Shown: piece after piece, positions 31,474-33,663 of the stretch
Layout: each line of letters starts with the position of its first letter
How positions within the stretch are numbered: position 1 is the stretch's first letter
Origin: UBA1926 sp002337215
GTDB lineage: Bacteria > Planctomycetota > Phycisphaerae > Phycisphaerales > UBA1924
Length of the DNA stretch: 33,663 nt
Assembly (NCBI GenBank): GCA_963973795.1
Contig: CAXBAF010000035.1
Location: 1-33,663, forward strand
Reading direction: 5' to 3'
The notes under the pieces: generated by a model
The model's database searches: none
Seen by the model: only the letters and a program-made list of their open reading frames with translations
What the model was told of the DNA's origin: nothing
Translations under genes and position numbers: made by a program

Positions 31474-31886
31474 GCGAACCGTCCTCGGGGCTCGACGAGC
31501 GGGGCCTGCCCCCCGGCACGCGGATCCGCGCGGGGATGGAGATCGGGCCGATCGCTGCGCGGGATCTCATCGCGTCCGGTGATCCACCACCGGTGATGGT
31601 CGTCGATGTGCGCGAGCCGGACGAGTGGCGGATCTGCCGGATCGAGGGCGCGGTGCTGGTGCCGCTCGGCGAGGTCGAGGAGCGGGCCGAGGAATTGATC
31701 GAGAAGATCGAGGACGCGGGTGGTGACCCCGCGGCGACGCCTGTGGTGGTCTATTGCCACCACGGGATGCGGTCGCTGACGGCGACGGCGGTGCTGCAGG
31801 CGAAGGGGCTGCGCGGGGCGCGGTCGATGGCGGGGGGGATCGATCTGTGGTCGGTGGCGGTGGACGATGGGGTGGCTCGGTATTGA
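31470..31886 (+). CDS. Rhodanese-like domain protein (138 aa)
   Basis: A single rhodanese domain, cytoplasmic, probably a sulfur carrier or transferase. 'VMVVDVREPDEWRICRIEGA' is the usual first half, 'VLVPLGEV' follows, and the active-site loop is 'VYCHHGMRSLTA' with Cys95. The end 'GARSMAGGIDLWS' is typical. GTG start overlaps the lipoprotein stop (GTGA). It is the last gene of the rightward run; 21 bases separate it from the convergent secreted-protein gene, without a visible hairpin. Confidence 0.92.
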   Translation: MSEPSSGLDERGLPPGTRIRAGMEIGPIAARDLIASGDPPPVMVVDVREPDEWRICRIEGAVLVPLGEVEERAEELIEKIEDAGGDPAATPVVVYCHHGMRSLTATAVLQAKGLRGARSMAGGIDLWSVAVDDGVARY

Positions 31887-31907
31887 GTCGCCTCGCCGGG
31901 TTGTAGA

Positions 31908-33353
31908 TCAGGGGCAGCCGACTTGGAAACTTGTGACGAACGCGCCGATGTCGGCGAGGTCGCATCGGCCGAATGGCGCTGCGATGTCCGCGGCTGCGCC
32001 GCACCCATTCGCGAAATCAGTCACAAAGCGCGCGATGTCGGCGAGGTCGAGAACGCCACAGGGCTCTGAGTTGTCGGCGATGGGGCACGAGTTGCATCCG
32101 TTGAACGTTTCTCGGCTGATATTGAACGAGATGTCCCATCCCGTCCAGGGATTGGCATAGAACGGCGGCGTGAGCGAGGCCTGGGCGGCCTCGTCGCACA
32201 CGGCGCCTCCGAAGTAGAACCCGCTGTCCGGCTCGGCGCGATCCACGCCGATCGCGTCGATGAGGGTCATGCCGTCCCACGCGCCGATGCCTTCGCTTTC
32301 GAGTGGTGCGACACCGGCGAGCGGCCAGAGGGTAATACGACCTTCTTCGGCTGGGTTTGTTTCGGGTCGGCTCGATGGCGCGGACAGTTGCGTGCCGACG
32401 GGGAGGATATTGGGGAAGGTTTGCGGGTCGAGCCCGTCGGGGTTCTCGAGGCCGGACCCGGCGAGTTCGGGGTAGCGGTCGATGATGCCGTCGCCCTCGG
32501 CGACGTTGGGCTGTCGGTATCCGATGACGAAGCCGCAGTTGTAGAGCCCGATGCCAAGGTCGTCGGTGCCGTCGTTTGGGCTAAGGTCGGCGCCGGGGAT
32601 TCCCGAGTAGGTCGAGTTCGGGCCGAACGCGCCGTCGGAGATACCGTTGGTGTCGGCGATCTCGATGTCGGTGGGCTGGTCACCCGCGTTGAAGTCGATG
32701 AACTGGAGGACGACTTGTCCTTCCTGGAATCCGATGACGCCGTCTCCCGCGAGATCGCCCGCCTGCGAGCCGGCATCGAGCGAGCCCGGGATGTTCTCGA
32801 TGAGGATGGGGCTGTGGGCGGTGGCATTGAAGCGGTCGGTGAGCCGGTCGTTTTCGGTGAACGCGAGGAACCAGTCGAGGCCTTCGACGCCGTCGCCGAT
32901 GCCGTTGCCGTCATTGTCGACATCGGGGATCTGGGCGAAGGTGGAGAAGCTCAGGCCGTTGACGACGGTGTCGGCCGGGGCCTCGAACCACTCGCTCCAG
33001 TAGCGCACGGCGAACGCGTCGATCTTGTCGCCGAGCGTCTGGCTGTGCAGGCCTGTGAAGATGGCGGCGGTGAGGGCGCTCGTGTCGCCCGAGTATTCGT
33101 CGGGGATGCAGTGGTCGAAGGCGGAGTTGTCCCAAATCCAACTTGAGCCACGCACCGTGTCCGTGTGTCCGAGCCCCTCGGCGCTGGTGATGATGCGTTC
33201 GCCGCCGAGCCCGGCGTGGTAGACGTAGCCGTCGTAGCCCGCGGGTCGGGTCTGGTAGTCGAGTTTGATGGGGGTGATTTCTGTCTCGCCGGCCGCCATC
33301 AAGGTGATGGGGCAGCCGGCCGCGAGCGCGAGGATGAGCCGGATTCGAAGCAT
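31908..33353 (-). CDS. Secreted protein with paired C-terminal DLAD repeats (481 aa)
   Basis: Unknown function. The ATG at 33353 is followed by a Sec signal (RIRLILALAAGCPITLMAAG); GGAGA lies about 12 bases upstream. The mature protein is acidic and Gly/Asp-rich, suggestive of an extracellular, calcium-bound fold (DVDNDGNGIGDG, DLAGDGVIGF). C-terminal repeats are 'NSEPCGVLDLADIARFV' and 'APFGRCDLADIGAFVTSF', ending in GCP. Just before them is 'PPFYANPWTGWDISFNIS', which the neighbouring partial protein shares as 'APFYVNPWAGYDLAFNVN'. The two are therefore tandem paralogs. It converges on the rhodanese gene. Confidence 0.8.
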   Translation of the reverse strand: MLRIRLILALAAGCPITLMAAGETEITPIKLDYQTRPAGYDGYVYHAGLGGERIITSAEGLGHTDTVRGSSWIWDNSAFDHCIPDEYSGDTSALTAAIFTGLHSQTLGDKIDAFAVRYWSEWFEAPADTVVNGLSFSTFAQIPDVDNDGNGIGDGVEGLDWFLAFTENDRLTDRFNATAHSPILIENIPGSLDAGSQAGDLAGDGVIGFQEGQVVLQFIDFNAGDQPTDIEIADTNGISDGAFGPNSTYSGIPGADLSPNDGTDDLGIGLYNCGFVIGYRQPNVAEGDGIIDRYPELAGSGLENPDGLDPQTFPNILPVGTQLSAPSSRPETNPAEEGRITLWPLAGVAPLESEGIGAWDGMTLIDAIGVDRAEPDSGFYFGGAVCDEAAQASLTPPFYANPWTGWDISFNISRETFNGCNSCPIADNSEPCGVLDLADIARFVTDFANGCGAAADIAAPFGRCDLADIGAFVTSFQVGCP

Positions 33354-33385
33354 CAAGGTTCTGTTCTCCGGTGTTTGATGGAACT

Positions 33386-33663
33386 TCAGGGGCAGCCCGC
33401 CTGGAACTGTGTGACGAACGCGCCGATGTCGGCGAGGTCGAGCACGCCGAACGGTTCGGCGATGTCGATGCAGGTCGTGTCTCCCGCGAGGAAATCGGTC
33501 ACGAACCGGGCGATGTCGGCGAGGTCGAGCACGCCGAACGGCTCGGCCCAGTCGGTGGAGTTGCAGGGGACCGCGCCGCCGTAGCAGTCGTCGGGGATGA
33601 AGAGATTCACGTTGAACGCCAGGTCGTAGCCGGCCCACGGGTTGACGTAGAACGGCGCGGTCA
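33386..33663 (-). CDS. C-terminus of a paralogous secreted protein, partial
   Basis: The frame is open to the right edge; the last 91 residues are visible. They read 'APFYVNPWAGYDLAFNVN', then a short Cys-containing link 'DDCYGGAVPCNSTDW', then two repeats 'AEPFGVLDLADIARFVTDF' and 'AEPFGVLDLADIGAFVTQF', ending GCP. This is the same C-terminal plan as the gene at 31908-33353. Its 32-base separation suggests tandem duplication and perhaps cotranscription. The signal peptide and main domain lie outside the window. The short internal GTG at 33610 is not the start. Confidence 0.8.
   Translation of the reverse strand, partial: TAPFYVNPWAGYDLAFNVNLFIPDDCYGGAVPCNSTDWAEPFGVLDLADIARFVTDFLAGDTTCIDIAEPFGVLDLADIGAFVTQFQAGCP
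33424..33541. repeat. 31-bp direct repeat inside the DLAD-repeat coding region
   Basis: Bases 33424-33454 and 33511-33541 are identical over 31 positions and are 87 bases (29 codons) apart, one per protein repeat. Partly matching copies occur at 31948-31963 and 32034-32052. Such near-identity at DNA level points to recent duplication or gene conversion between repeat units. Confidence 0.6.

Noticed and set aside
1..33663. CRISPR array or toxin-antitoxin pair
   Set aside because: No regularly spaced repeats with unique spacers were seen, and no small gene pair matched a toxin-antitoxin family.

Overview
The window looks like a GC-rich planctomycete of the class Phycisphaerae (order Phycisphaerales or close to it). 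The grounds are indirect but agree. Secreted proteins end in paired 'PFGVLDLADI..FV..F..GCP' repeats, which I associate with this class. The integrase is of the planctomycete type that ends in 'LRAVSDHVRAWL'. A short Hc1/histone-H1-like gene is present, as is an ftsW-murG pair. No 16S gene is present, so the placement is an inference.

Positions 1-13579 are most simply read as the right-hand part of an integrated phage or phage-like element whose left end lies outside the window. From left to right it carries a leftward tail module (tape measure start at 1266, two small genes at 1645-2714), a divergent control region, and a rightward replication/control module (unknown 400-residue protein, two excisionase-like HTH proteins, zinc-finger/TOPRIM primase, unknown 283-residue protein, P-loop ATPase). 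A long non-coding stretch (9005-9631) follows, packed with perfect palindromes and inverted repeats. Then come three tandem paralogous genes of unknown function (9632-12122) and a leftward tyrosine recombinase (12151-13395). The element ends at a displaced 3' half of a tRNA-Arg(TCT) gene (13533-13579), the expected scar of integration into a tRNA gene. The three paralogs sit where phages and islands usually keep cargo, and they are my main candidate for an undescribed system.

From 13580 the window is ordinary host chromosome: a Tat-type alkaline phosphatase, a secreted protein with a paired C-terminal repeat, tRNA-Tyr(GTA), an HDAC-family deacetylase divergent from a fused CoA-transferase/GNAT acetyltransferase, ftsW-murG, an unknown protein and a GGDEF diguanylate cyclase, a Cof-type HAD phosphatase, rsmA/ksgA and an APH-family kinase-like protein. 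A terminator hairpin then precedes a compact run: Hc1-like histone, FabZ-like dehydratase, a UvrC-like protein with a degenerate nuclease domain, mannose-6-phosphate isomerase, lipoprotein and rhodanese. The window ends in two tandem leftward secreted paralogs, the second cut by the window edge.

Many same-strand neighbours overlap by 4 bases (ATGA or GTGA), so operons are likely within 4463-8240, 19766-22248 and 27770-31886. All calls come from reading the sequence; no database search was run.
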